A DNA stretch of 64,000 bases from Permianibacter fluminis (lineage in GTDB: Bacteria > Pseudomonadota > Gammaproteobacteria > Enterobacterales > Permianibacteraceae). Under the pieces are notes generated by a model. It was not told the origin of the DNA, searched no databases, and saw only the letters and a program-made list of their open reading frames with translations. Of the stretch, positions 15,960-25,215 are shown in pieces; position 1 is the stretch's first letter, and each line of letters starts with the position of its first letter. The DNA is taken from assembly GCF_013179735.1 (NCBI RefSeq), contig NZ_JABMEG010000001.1, forward strand, positions 248,001 to 312,000, in the 5' to 3' direction. The position numbers and the translations under genes are program-made.

Positions 15960-18071
15960 ATGATGTCGTTTTCCATCAGCTGGTTTGCCTTGCTGGGCTA
16001 CGGCATCGCTGCAGTGGCTTTTGCTGTCCTGGCCCTGTTGTTGGCTTCTCGCTGGCGCGGCCGGCTGACCGGCAACTGGCTATTGTTGGTGCTGGTCCTG
16101 CAGCTGGCCTGGGCGTTGTCGGCCAGCGTATTCCACTGGCTGGAAACCACCGAAACGGCCTGGGTTTATGGCTGGCTGGAATCGCTGCGCTATATCGGCT
16201 GGTTGCTGCTGCTGCGCGAACTGTGGCAACCGCTGGTGCAGGCCGAAGGCGCATCGGTGCGCTGGTATCGGCAACTGAAACTGCTGCTGATTGGCTTGGC
16301 GATAGTGCTGACCATTGCCGCGATATGGCCGGCGCTCGATGTGCTGATCAGCCGCACGCTTGGCCTGCCCCTGCTGCAAACCGGCATGCTGATTCTGGCG
16401 CTCAGCAGCGGCGTGCTGACCGAGCAACTGTATCGCCGGACCCGACCGGAACAACGCTGGGCAATTAAATTTCTCTGCCTCGGTTTTGCCTGCGTGTTTG
16501 CCTACGACTTTTATCTGTATTCCGATGCCCTGCTGTTCCGCCGCATCGATGCCGACATCGAAGCGGCGCGTGGTTTTGTTTACGCCGTCGGGGTGCCCTT
16601 GCTGGCCGTAGCCGTGGCCCGCAATCCGCGCTGGTCGATTGATCTGTTCATCTCGCGCGGGCTGATGCTGCGCTCGTTGTCGGTGCTCGGCGCTGGCGGT
16701 TATCTGCTGCTGATGGCGCTGGTCGGGTTTTACATTCGCAGCACCAATGCCGAATTTGGCGACGCCCTGCGCATCGTGTTCTTGGCGCTGGCGCTGGTCG
16801 CGCTGCTGGTGGTGGCGATTTCCGGCCAGGTGCGCTCGCGCATCAAGGTGTTCATCAACAAGCACTTTTTCAATTATCAATACGACTACCGCGAGGAATG
16901 GCTGCGACTGAACCGGACACTGGCCGGCGAGGACGGCGGCGGCCGCATCCACGAACGGGCGATTCGGGCGCTGGCCGATATCGTCGACTCACCGGCCGGT
17001 ATGCTCTGGTTGTGTCAGGACGAACAGCACTGCGAGTTTGCCGAGCACTGGTGCATGCCACCGGGCAAGGACTTTGATGCCAAACCGGATCGGGCCCTGC
17101 TGGAATTTCTGCGCCGCACTGGCTGGGTGATTGAGCTGGCCGAGTACCGGCAATTTCCTGACCGTTACGCCGAGCTCGACTTGCCAAACTGGTGGTTCAA
17201 TCAGCCCAATCCCTGGCTGATTTTGCCGCTGCGCCACGGCGAACACCTGACCGGCATCATGCTGCTGGCAGCGCCGCGCGCCAACCGGCCGATCAACTGG
17301 GAAGTGCGCGATCTGCTGAAGACCGCTGCCGCCCAAGTCGCCTCCTACTTGGCGCTGTATCAAACCACGCTGGCGCTGGTCGAAGCCCGTCAGTTCGAGG
17401 CCTTCAACCGGCTGAGCGCATTCGTCGTGCATGATCTGAAAAACGTTGCCGCCCAGCTGCAGCTGATCGTCAGCAACGCCGACCGCCACCGGAACAACCC
17501 GGCCTTCATTGATGACGCGATTCAGACGGTCGGCAATGCCACCGGCAAGATGCAGCGAATGCTGGCCGCCCTGCGCAAGGGTTCGGTCGAGGCCGCCACG
17601 ACCACGGCAGTTGCTATCGACGAGGTCATTGCCGAAGCGGTGCGGCAGTGCAGCAAACAAACACCGGAGCCGCAGGCTGGCCCGGCCAGCGGCGCCCGGG
17701 TACGGGCCGATCGCGAGCGCTTGCTTGCTGTGCTGCAGCATCTGATCCAGAACGCGCAGGAGGCCTGTGAAGGCGAGGGTCAGGTCAATTTGACAGTGGT
17801 GTCAGAGGTTAATGACGTCACTGTAAAAATAAGAGACAATGGCTGCGGCATGGATGCAGACTTTATCCGCGAGCGACTCTTCCGTCCGTTTGATACCACC
17901 AAAGGCAATGCCGGTATGGGTATCGGCGCTTACCAGGCGCGCGAGACGGTGCGCAGCTTTGGCGGTGATGTCACCGTGACCAGCAGTCCCGGCCAGGGCT
18001 CGGAGTTCAGCTTGCGGCTGGTTCGCATCGGCAATGACAGCGAGTCGGTTGGCGCTGAGCAAACACAGTAG
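15960..18071 (+). CDS. prsK: PEP-CTERM system histidine kinase PrsK
   Basis: The product is about 703 residues. The start is one of two adjacent ATGs (15960, 15963) after TTGGAGAG, and an upstream in-frame start was rejected. The N-terminal 310 residues hold about 8-10 membrane helices. A GAF-like cytoplasmic region follows, then a histidine kinase core with FVVHDLKN (phospho-His at about 491), an N-box LIQNAQEA, DNGCGMD, and a FDTTKGNAGMGIGAY G-box. This architecture is specific to PrsK, partner of PrsR in exosortase-A genomes. It is 63 bp upstream of prsR. Confidence 0.93.
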   Translation: MMSFSISWFALLGYGIAAVAFAVLALLLASRWRGRLTGNWLLLVLVLQLAWALSASVFHWLETTETAWVYGWLESLRYIGWLLLLRELWQPLVQAEGASVRWYRQLKLLLIGLAIVLTIAAIWPALDVLISRTLGLPLLQTGMLILALSSGVLTEQLYRRTRPEQRWAIKFLCLGFACVFAYDFYLYSDALLFRRIDADIEAARGFVYAVGVPLLAVAVARNPRWSIDLFISRGLMLRSLSVLGAGGYLLLMALVGFYIRSTNAEFGDALRIVFLALALVALLVVAISGQVRSRIKVFINKHFFNYQYDYREEWLRLNRTLAGEDGGGRIHERAIRALADIVDSPAGMLWLCQDEQHCEFAEHWCMPPGKDFDAKPDRALLEFLRRTGWVIELAEYRQFPDRYAELDLPNWWFNQPNPWLILPLRHGEHLTGIMLLAAPRANRPINWEVRDLLKTAAAQVASYLALYQTTLALVEARQFEAFNRLSAFVVHDLKNVAAQLQLIVSNADRHRNNPAFIDDAIQTVGNATGKMQRMLAALRKGSVEAATTTAVAIDEVIAEAVRQCSKQTPEPQAGPASGARVRADRERLLAVLQHLIQNAQEACEGEGQVNLTVVSEVNDVTVKIRDNGCGMDADFIRERLFRPFDTTKGNAGMGIGAYQARETVRSFGGDVTVTSSPGQGSEFSLRLVRIGNDSESVGAEQTQ

Positions 18072-18133
18072 CCCGGGATAGGGCGCGGAATTCACCCGAC
18101 GCTTCGTGCGTCTGGATCACAGGGAAGACAGTG

Positions 18134-19522
18134 ATGGGAAGCCTGGACAGGAGTCAGAAACGGCTGTTGGTAGTGGAAGATGATCCGGGTCTGCAAAGCC
18201 AGCTGCGCTGGTGTTTTGAAGACTGCGAAGTGATCGTCGCCGGCAACCGTGAAGAAGCCATCGCCGCGCTGCGACGGTTCGAACCGCAAGTCGTCACTCT
18301 CGATCTGGGCCTGCCGCCCGATCCGGCCAATGCCTCCGAAGGCCTGGCCACGCTACAAGCCATCCAGCGGCTCAGCCCGCACACCAAAATCATTGTGGTC
18401 ACCGGCAACGACGAGCGCGAAAACGCCCTGCGCGCAATCAGCCTCGGCGCCTACGACTACTACCAGAAACCCATCGACGCCGCGGCGCTGAGCCTGATCG
18501 TGCAGCGGGCGTTTCATCTGCACGCGCTGGAAAGCGAAAACCGCCAGCTGCAGAAAAAAGCCAACAGCGCGCCGCTCGCCGGCATCATCGCCGGCTCGCC
18601 GGAAATGGCGAAGGTCTGCCGCATGGTGGAAAAAGTCGCGCCGACCGATTTGACCGTGCTGCTGCTCGGCGACTCCGGTACCGGCAAGGAAATCATCGCC
18701 CGCGCCGTGCACGAACTGAGCCCGCGCAGCAACAGCCGCTTGGTCGCCATCAACTGCGCCGCGATTCCGGAAAACCTGCTCGAAAGCGAATTGTTCGGCT
18801 ACGAAAAAGGCGCCTTCACCGGTGCCGCCCGCCAGACCAAGGGCAAGATCGAATACGCTGATGGCGGCACGCTGTTCCTCGATGAAATCGGCGATCTGCC
18901 GATGGCGCTGCAAGCCAAGCTGCTGCGCTTCCTGCAGGAGCGGGTGATCGAGCGCATCGGCGGCCGGGAAGAAATTCCGGTCGATGTCCGGGTCATCTGC
19001 GCGACCCACCGGGTGCTGCCGGACATGGTCAAGCACGAAACCTTCCGGGAAGATTTGTATTACCGGCTCAGCGAAATCACCGTCGACATTCCGCCACTCG
19101 CGGCCCGCAGCGGCGATGTCATCCTGCTCGCCCGCGCCTTCCTGCAAAAATTCAACGAGCAGCTGCACCGGCACGTCAAAGGCTTCCGCGATGACGCCAT
19201 CAACGCGATGGAATCACACAGCTGGCCGGGCAATGTTCGCGAGCTGGAAAACCGGATCAAGCGTGCCGTGATCATGGCCGAAGAAAGCCACATCAATGCG
19301 GACGATCTGCAGCTGAAGCCAAACCTGCAGCGCGAACTGCCACTGAATTTGCGGCAAGTCCGGGAACAGGCCGAAACCGAAGCGGTGTTGCGGGCGCTGT
19401 CACATGCCGAAGGCAATATGTCGCGTGCCGCCGAACTGCTTGGCATTACCCGGCCCACCCTGTACGCGTTGGTCGACAAATACCACTTGCACGAAAACGA
19501 TCAGCTGGCCCGCAGTCACTGA
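18134..19522 (+). CDS. prsR: PEP-CTERM-box response regulator PrsR (sigma-54 activator)
   Basis: The product is 462 residues from the ATG at 18134. A GTG sits directly before it, and AGGGAAG is upstream. The receiver domain has the phospho-acceptor Asp in VVTLDLGLP. The AAA+ domain shows Walker A GDSGTGKE, the sigma-54 contact loop KGAFTGA, Walker B GGTLFLDEIGDLP and the SWPGNVRELENR segment. A Fis-type helix-turn-helix ends the protein (MSRAAELLGITRPTLYALV). PrsR is known to drive sigma-54 promoters of PEP-CTERM genes, so the regulon should include genes outside this window. Confidence 0.94.
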   Translation: MGSLDRSQKRLLVVEDDPGLQSQLRWCFEDCEVIVAGNREEAIAALRRFEPQVVTLDLGLPPDPANASEGLATLQAIQRLSPHTKIIVVTGNDERENALRAISLGAYDYYQKPIDAAALSLIVQRAFHLHALESENRQLQKKANSAPLAGIIAGSPEMAKVCRMVEKVAPTDLTVLLLGDSGTGKEIIARAVHELSPRSNSRLVAINCAAIPENLLESELFGYEKGAFTGAARQTKGKIEYADGGTLFLDEIGDLPMALQAKLLRFLQERVIERIGGREEIPVDVRVICATHRVLPDMVKHETFREDLYYRLSEITVDIPPLAARSGDVILLARAFLQKFNEQLHRHVKGFRDDAINAMESHSWPGNVRELENRIKRAVIMAEESHINADDLQLKPNLQRELPLNLRQVREQAETEAVLRALSHAEGNMSRAAELLGITRPTLYALVDKYHLHENDQLARSH

Positions 19523-19714
19523 GCATTGAACTTCCGCGACGCGCCGCACCAAAGATTGCCGGATTGGCGAGATCGGCGGCGCGTACAAACTCGGCATCAA
19601 TCGGAAGTCGGTACGGCTCACGCGTCGGCAAGCAAATCGGAATTTTTTAAATTTGATAAAAAAGCTGTACACATAATCTGGCAATAACCTGCTTTGGCAA
19701 CAAGGAGTCGCCCC

Positions 19715-22501
19715 ATGAAACGCAAGGATCATCCGCTGTCGCTGCACCGTTCTGCCCTCGCCCTCTGCCTCGCCGCTGTCTGTAGCGGCAGCGTCTTCGC
19801 CGATGACTACAGCGACGCCTGGCAAAGAGCCCAGCAGCTGCTGAAAGAAAAAGACACCCGCGCTGCCATCATCGAACTGCGCAACGCGCTGCAGGAAAAG
19901 CCGGGCAGCGTCGAAGCCCGCCTGCTGCTCGGTGAACTCTATTATCAGGAAGGCAATCTGGCCGCCGCCGAAAAAGAACTCGACAAGGCCCGCGAACTGA
20001 AAGCCCCGAAAGATCGCTATCAGCGCATGCTCGGCCGTACCTGGCTGTCCATTTACCAGCCGCAGAAAATTCTCGACCTGATTGAAGAAGACAGCAAAGA
20101 TCCGGTGCCGCTGCGCGCCGAGGCGCTCGGTTTGCGTGGTCTCGCCATCCTGCAGCAAGGCAATATCGAAAACGCGGAAAAGATTTTGCTGCAAGCGACC
20201 AGCCTGCAAGCCAACCAAAGCGAAGCCATGTACGGCCTGGCCCAGATCGCCCGACTGCGCAACGATCTCGGCAAGGCCGAAGCCATGGTCAATCAGGCCA
20301 TCAAGGCCGACCCCAGCTTTACCAACAATTATCTGTTGCTGACCGAATTGCTGGTGCTGAAAAATCAGAAAGACGAAGCGATGAAGACGATCAACAAAGC
20401 CGTTGATCTGTCGCCCAATGACGCCCGCATCCGGTTGGCGCGGTCAGAGGCCTTGATCAGCCTCGGTCAAGTCAAAGAGGCCTGGCCGGACATCAATCTG
20501 GTGTTGGCGTCAACGCCAAAGCATCCGGTCGGTCTGTTCATGAAAGCCAAGGCGCTGGTGTCAGAGAAGAAGCCGGAAGAAGCGATCAACACGCTGGAAC
20601 AGGCGCTGTCGGTGATGCCGAACTACACCGAAGCACAATTGCTGGCCGGTTATCTGTACGTACAGAAGCGGCACTGGCGTCAGGCCGAAGACATGCTGTC
20701 GCGCACGCTCGCCACCCGACCGGGCCATCCGGGCGCCGTGAAACTGCTGGTGCAAACCAAGCTCGGCTTGCGTGATCCAAAATCCGCACTGTCACTGGTC
20801 ACCGACGCGCTGCGGCGCAGTCCACAGGACGTGCAGTTGCTGAGCTATCAGGCGACCGCTTACATTCAGATGCAGGAGTTCGACAAAGCCGCCGAGATCA
20901 TGGAGCAGGCAGTCGCCATCGATCCGAACGCCGACAATCTGCGCACCGGTCTGGCCTTGCTGCAATTGCAGGAAGGCGAAGGTAGCGCGGCGATCGCCCA
21001 ACTGGAAACCGCCGCCAAAGACAACACCGATCTGGAAATCAGCGATCTGATGCTGGTCTCCAGCCTGATGGCACAGCGGCAAACCGACAAGGCGGTCGCG
21101 CTGGCGCAAAAGCTGTACGACAAATACCAGGACAACGCGCTCGCCGCCAACATGCTCGGTGTGGTCAAGCTGGCCACCAATGATTTGAAGCGCGCCGAAG
21201 AACTGTTTGCCCAGTCGGCCAAATTGAAACCGGAATTCCTGACCGCCCGGCTCAATCAGGTACGGGTCGATGTCGCGCGCAAGGATTTCGACAAGGCACT
21301 GACCAAGCTGCACGCGCTGAACAAGGAAAGCCCGTCGCTGAACGTCATTGCCTTGCAACTGGCGCAGGTCTACGACGCCAAGGGCGACCGTGAACACGGC
21401 ATGGAATGGCAGAAGAAAGCCTGGGAGTTTGACACCCGTTCGCTGGCAGCCGGCAATGCCTACATGCGGCGCCTGCTGCAGGTTGGTAAGGCCATGGACG
21501 CACTGGCAGTTGCTCAGCAAATGGTCGCGGCCAACCCGGATGCGGCCGATGCCCAGTTCGCACTTGGCCTGTCGCAACGCGCCACCAAGAACCAGAGCTC
21601 GGCGATTTCGGCGTTCCGCAAAGCGATTTCGCTCAATCATAAAAATGCCGATTTCTACTTTGCCGTGGCCGATACGCTGGAAGAGAGCGGCGACAACAAA
21701 GGCGCTGCCAGCGCGCTCGATGATCTGCTGCGCCTGCAACCGCAAAACTGGCAGGCGTCGGTGGCGCGGGCGCGATTGGATCTGCGCATGCAGCGCTACG
21801 CCGAGGCACATAGCCGCGCCGCGCAGCTGAGCAAGGACTTCCCGACCCTGTCGGTCGGCGCGCAACTGGAAGGCGACGCGCTGGTCGCGGAAGGCAAATA
21901 TGTTGAAGCGGCCAAAGCCTTCGACAAAGCCTACAAGCAGCAGCCCAGCCTGGGTTTGGCCACCAGCCAGTCCATGGCACTGCAGCGCGCCGGCAAGCCC
22001 AATTCCGAAGCGCCGGTGCAGGACTGGCTGAAGTCCCACAGCGATGATCTGGATGCCCGCTTTGCTCTGGCCACCCTGCATCAGCAAGCCAAGCAAACCG
22101 ACAAGGCGCTGGAGCAATACAAACTGATCGAGCAGAAGCTGCCGAATCATCCGATCCTGCTCAACAACCTGACCTGGCTGTATGCCGAAAAGGCCGACGC
22201 GGCCAACACCCGTAAATACCTCGGCAAACTGGAAGCGCTGAAACTGACTCAGGCAAGCGTGCTGGACACTCAGGGCTATGCCTATCTGCAACTTGGCGAT
22301 GCCAAGAAAGCGCTGGAGCAATTCAATGCCGCGATGAAAGCTGCACCGACCATGGTGGAAGCGAAGTACCACGCGGCACTCGCCAACGAAAAGCTAGGCA
22401 ACAAAGCTGAAGCGAAGAAACTGCTGAAAGCTGTGCTCGACAGCAAGCAGAAATTCACCGAGCTGGCCGCAGCGGAAGAGCTCTACAAGAAATTGCCGTG
22501 A
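19715..22501 (+). CDS. prsT: PEP-CTERM system TPR-repeat protein PrsT
   Basis: The product is 928 residues. The ATG at 19715 has AAGGAG 7 nt upstream. A signal peptide (SALALCLAAVCSGSVFA) is followed by tetratricopeptide repeats over nearly the whole length, for example RAAIIELRNALQEKPG and AEKELDKARELK near the start and many 34-residue units later. It belongs to the large TPR proteins, annotated as lipoproteins, encoded with PrsK and PrsR. The lipobox here is poor, so cleavage by signal peptidase I after VFA is possible. It ends just before a strong terminator and is presumably a scaffold for polymer export. Confidence 0.92.
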   Translation: MKRKDHPLSLHRSALALCLAAVCSGSVFADDYSDAWQRAQQLLKEKDTRAAIIELRNALQEKPGSVEARLLLGELYYQEGNLAAAEKELDKARELKAPKDRYQRMLGRTWLSIYQPQKILDLIEEDSKDPVPLRAEALGLRGLAILQQGNIENAEKILLQATSLQANQSEAMYGLAQIARLRNDLGKAEAMVNQAIKADPSFTNNYLLLTELLVLKNQKDEAMKTINKAVDLSPNDARIRLARSEALISLGQVKEAWPDINLVLASTPKHPVGLFMKAKALVSEKKPEEAINTLEQALSVMPNYTEAQLLAGYLYVQKRHWRQAEDMLSRTLATRPGHPGAVKLLVQTKLGLRDPKSALSLVTDALRRSPQDVQLLSYQATAYIQMQEFDKAAEIMEQAVAIDPNADNLRTGLALLQLQEGEGSAAIAQLETAAKDNTDLEISDLMLVSSLMAQRQTDKAVALAQKLYDKYQDNALAANMLGVVKLATNDLKRAEELFAQSAKLKPEFLTARLNQVRVDVARKDFDKALTKLHALNKESPSLNVIALQLAQVYDAKGDREHGMEWQKKAWEFDTRSLAAGNAYMRRLLQVGKAMDALAVAQQMVAANPDAADAQFALGLSQRATKNQSSAISAFRKAISLNHKNADFYFAVADTLEESGDNKGAASALDDLLRLQPQNWQASVARARLDLRMQRYAEAHSRAAQLSKDFPTLSVGAQLEGDALVAEGKYVEAAKAFDKAYKQQPSLGLATSQSMALQRAGKPNSEAPVQDWLKSHSDDLDARFALATLHQQAKQTDKALEQYKLIEQKLPNHPILLNNLTWLYAEKADAANTRKYLGKLEALKLTQASVLDTQGYAYLQLGDAKKALEQFNAAMKAAPTMVEAKYHAALANEKLGNKAEAKKLLKAVLDSKQKFTELAAAEELYKKLP

Positions 22502-22522
22502 GCAATGACGGTATTGAAAAAA

Positions 22523-22550
22523 GGCGAGGGAAACCTCGCCTTTTTCTTTT
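22523..22550 (+). terminator. Rho-independent terminator of prsT
   Basis: A GGCGAGG / CCTCGCC stem with a GAAA loop is followed by TTTTTCTTTT, 20 bp after the prsT stop. Confidence 0.9.
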
Positions 22551-22608
22551 GCGTCAGCATGGAAAGTGCTAGCAATATCTTGGAGACTTGATTGCCTTGT
22601 TAGCCGGC

Positions 22609-22914
22609 TCAATCTGCAAAATCATATTGCGCTCCTTTAACTACTCCAGATTCAATAACGATCTTACAGCCGTAGCGCCCGTACGTTTTACGCTCAACCA
22701 TAAAATTAACACCAGACTCATTATGTGGCTCAGGGCCTAAGCCTTTAGCCAAGCCAAAAGCGCGAAGCTCAGAAATTGACATGCCGGGCTTAATTTCACC
22801 GCACAACTCTTTGACACGAGTTTCCGCAGTGCCATAGCTATAAGCGCAATATGAAATGCTACTTACTGCAAACACAACAAAAACAATACTAACTACTTTT
22901 CGAAACAGATGCAT
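22609..22914 (-). CDS. Small hypothetical exported protein, possible cassette gene
   Basis: The product is 101 residues. It starts with MHLFRK and a hydrophobic helix (signal peptide or anchor to about residue 27) and has two cysteines (ELCGE, YGCKIV) after it. The part MSISELRAFGLAKGLG resembles the small SmpA/BamE-like fold only loosely. It is clearly lower in GC than its surroundings. Next to the stop codon the sequence reads CTAACAAGGCAATCAAG, similar to the left end of integron attC sites. It may therefore be a stray mobile cassette. Confidence 0.6.
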   Translation of the reverse strand: MHLFRKVVSIVFVVFAVSSISYCAYSYGTAETRVKELCGEIKPGMSISELRAFGLAKGLGPEPHNESGVNFMVERKTYGRYGCKIVIESGVVKGAQYDFAD

Positions 22915-23302
22915 GTGCGCCCCAACGGCTAACTAGTGATTAGGCGGCATTCCACCTAGCGGTTTTTAATATTTCTCAATCGTGTCGAAATAATTCCAAC
23001 TATTCAAAGAATTACCTGAGATTATCGATTATTGAGGTCGGGCGTTACGGGCGGTGACCGAGCTGACAGTCAATTGCCAAGGAGGCAAGACAATGGCCTG
23101 TCCATTGCCGATATCTCGCCATGATTCTGCCACGCATCTGCTGAAAATCGGTAGCGACACTCGCACTATCGCTGCTCCTGAGTAGCCCGGCACAGAGTCT
23201 GCTCGACTATCAGCATGTGGAGACCACCATGATCGATACCCATTTTGCGCAGCTCGGCGCGAATACCACAAATCCGCTGGATCGCCGGTGGCCAGTAGCG
23301 GC
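22915..23302. other. Intergenic region of 388 bp without a supported gene
   Basis: The right flank of the small gene holds CCCCAACGGCTAAC and GATTAGGC, which resemble recombination-site cores. The rest shows a 35-codon plus-strand frame at 23092-23186 behind AAGGAGG, but it has no recognisable product. A minus-strand frame at 23029-23271 is unusually rich in Trp, Arg and Ser and looks non-coding. Confidence 0.35.
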
Positions 23303-24166
23303 TTAGCCGTTCAGATTGAGTTTGCTGCGGATCAGTGCAATCAGAATTTTTTGCAGCGGGTTGGCGTTGCCGAACGGGCGCCAGGTTTTTTTGTAGCGCT
23401 GCCGATAAGCGTCAAAGTGCAGGCCCCAGGGCGCGGCGGTGACGCGGCCGCGTTTGAGCAGCACTTTCAACACTTCCACACCCATGACGCCGGCGCAGAG
23501 TTCGCAGGCCATCGCGGTTGACGGGCCTTTCTCCTTGCTGAAATTCACCGCCTCCGGCACTTGCAGGTAGGGCCGCTGGAACATGCGTGGACTTAGGCCA
23601 GCAATGAAGCGGGCCAGCTGCTCGGTTTTTGGCAGACCTTCCATCCGGAAATATTGTTCGAAGCTCATGCCGCCGGGCAGGAAAGCCAGAAACGCGGTGC
23701 CCATGCCGAGCGGTGCGGCGGTCAGTGCCGGAATGCCGCGCGCGGCGCAGGCGGCGAATACTTTGCGGCGGATATCGACGGCAAAAAAATCGAGGCTGTC
23801 GACATAGACATCAACGCCATCGAGAAAGGCCGAAAGATTGTCGTCGTTGATGCCTTGCGGAAAAGCTTTCAGCGTGGCTTGCGGATTGATGTCGGCGGCC
23901 ATGCGCGCGAGCACGGCGCATTTGTCCTGATGCAGATGCGACACGAACGCGCCGGCCTGACGATTGAAGTTCTGCTGCTCGAACCGATCAAAGTCGGAAA
24001 TATGAAAGGCACCGATACCGAGTCGCGTCAGCGTCAGCAAATGGCTGCCACCGACGCCACCCAAACCGGCGATGGCAATGCGGCTGCGCTGCAGGATTTG
24101 CTGTTCGGCCTCGGTGACCCAGCCGATGTTGCGCGAGAACGCCCGGGAGTAATCAAACGCATCCAT
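23303..24166 (-). CDS. ThiF/MoeB/HesA-family adenylyltransferase
   Basis: The product is 287 residues from the ATG at 24166. A longer frame reaches 24208. The nucleotide-binding Gly motif GLGGVGG is followed by ISDFDRFEQQNFNRQ, which holds the Asp and Arg of the E1-like active site. ACELCAG near the C-terminus is the remnant of the zinc site, with only one CxxC visible. By family it adenylates the C-terminus of a small protein or peptide, or a carboxylate, for sulfur or amide transfer. It is 107 bp downstream of the exosortase-associated acyltransferase on the same strand. No ubiquitin-like or sulfur-carrier protein is encoded beside it. Confidence 0.83.
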   Translation of the reverse strand: MDAFDYSRAFSRNIGWVTEAEQQILQRSRIAIAGLGGVGGSHLLTLTRLGIGAFHISDFDRFEQQNFNRQAGAFVSHLHQDKCAVLARMAADINPQATLKAFPQGINDDNLSAFLDGVDVYVDSLDFFAVDIRRKVFAACAARGIPALTAAPLGMGTAFLAFLPGGMSFEQYFRMEGLPKTEQLARFIAGLSPRMFQRPYLQVPEAVNFSKEKGPSTAMACELCAGVMGVEVLKVLLKRGRVTAAPWGLHFDAYRQRYKKTWRPFGNANPLQKILIALIRSKLNLNG

Positions 24167-24273
24167 GTTGTCTGTCCGGTGAGGCCCGATGCCAACGAGT
24201 GTAGCCAATGCCAGCCGGCCAGCACGTTCAGGTGTCAGTGCAGCGCGGAGCGCATTGGCCTTGGCGCGTGAAT

Positions 24274-24990
24274 CTATTGCTGGCGCAGCTGCTCGCGCAT
24301 GGTTTCCAGCAGCTCGCGGGTATCGCCGCCGAGGGTCCGGTACAGCGCTTCGCCGGTGATGACAAACGGGCCGCGCCGACCGTGGTAATCGATGACTTCA
24401 CCGACCTGGGTGAACACGATGCCGCAGCTGCGCAGCAAGCGCGCCAGGCGCGGCTCCATCATCACGTAAACCCGTTCCAGCCCGAGGTTCAGCGCCAACG
24501 CTGAGGCACCGAGAAACAGGCCCAGCGCGACCATGGGATAGTGCCGACTGTCCGGGTTGGCATCGGAATCGCCGGCGATGCCGATGGGCGAGGTTTGCTC
24601 GCCGGCCCGGCGGCGGAAATCGCTGTGCACCGCCAACCGGGAAATCTCGCCGAAATGCTGCCGCGCGGTGGTGCTCGGCGCCAATGGCCCGGCTTCAAGA
24701 TGGCCGTCACAGACCTGCTCAAACGGCAGTTGGCTGACACCATCCGGGCTCAGGATCAGCCGGAAACAACCGGCAGCGCGGCCAGTGGCTTTGTGCAGCA
24801 GGTAGCAGTGTCGGGATTGCGGATCATAACGGTCGCTTTCGCGGCCATCGGGGAAGGCGTGCCGATCTTCGTAGGCCAGCTCTTCGCAGTAGACGGCGTA
24901 GCGCAAGCGCAGCGCGATATCGACCTGCTCGGGCGTCAAGGCCTGATGCAGTTCGAAATAACTGAAAAAATGTTGTGCGAGATGCTCCAT
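24274..24990 (-). CDS. PEP-CTERM/exosortase system-associated acyltransferase
   Basis: The product is 238 residues and has the autoinducer-synthase/GNAT-like layout of this family. An N-terminal RLRYAVYCEEL block is followed by CYLLHKATGRAAGCFRLIL, ISRLAVHSDFRRR, and FLGASALALNLGLERVYVMMEPRLARLL. The RxxVYxEE start resembles acyl-homoserine-lactone synthases, which take acyl groups from acyl carrier proteins. The natural product is unknown. It forms a two-gene unit with the ThiF-like gene and may use the acyl carrier protein encoded at 10363-10611 (inference). Confidence 0.87.
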   Translation of the reverse strand: MEHLAQHFFSYFELHQALTPEQVDIALRLRYAVYCEELAYEDRHAFPDGRESDRYDPQSRHCYLLHKATGRAAGCFRLILSPDGVSQLPFEQVCDGHLEAGPLAPSTTARQHFGEISRLAVHSDFRRRAGEQTSPIGIAGDSDANPDSRHYPMVALGLFLGASALALNLGLERVYVMMEPRLARLLRSCGIVFTQVGEVIDYHGRRGPFVITGEALYRTLGGDTRELLETMREQLRQQ

Positions 24991-25215
24991 GCATCGCTCC
25001 GCCTGACAGGTACGGTGGGCACGTACCCGGACTGTGATTGGCAGCGGCGTGGTTTTGACTGGCGCGGATCAGGTTGATCGGCTGGTCGCCACGGCTGTGC
25101 TGCAGCGCATCCTGCGTGCGCGCACGATAGCAGAAAGCCGGCGTCGAGACCATTGAGACTGGCGCGCCGGTTGCGTACAGTAGTCGGCACGAGAGGGATC
25201 TTGTCAGCCACCACC

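Noticed and set aside
19679-19692. Sigma-54-like TGG...TGC element just upstream of prsT
   Set aside because: The GG and GC dinucleotides are 9 bp apart instead of 10, and transcription would start inside the ribosome-binding site.
20792-22372. 526-codon open frame opposite prsT
   Set aside because: Antisense shadow of the TPR repeats, with no start context and no domain.
23029-23271. 80-codon minus-strand frame upstream of the small cassette-like gene
   Set aside because: Unusual composition, no ribosome-binding site and no family. Probably non-coding.
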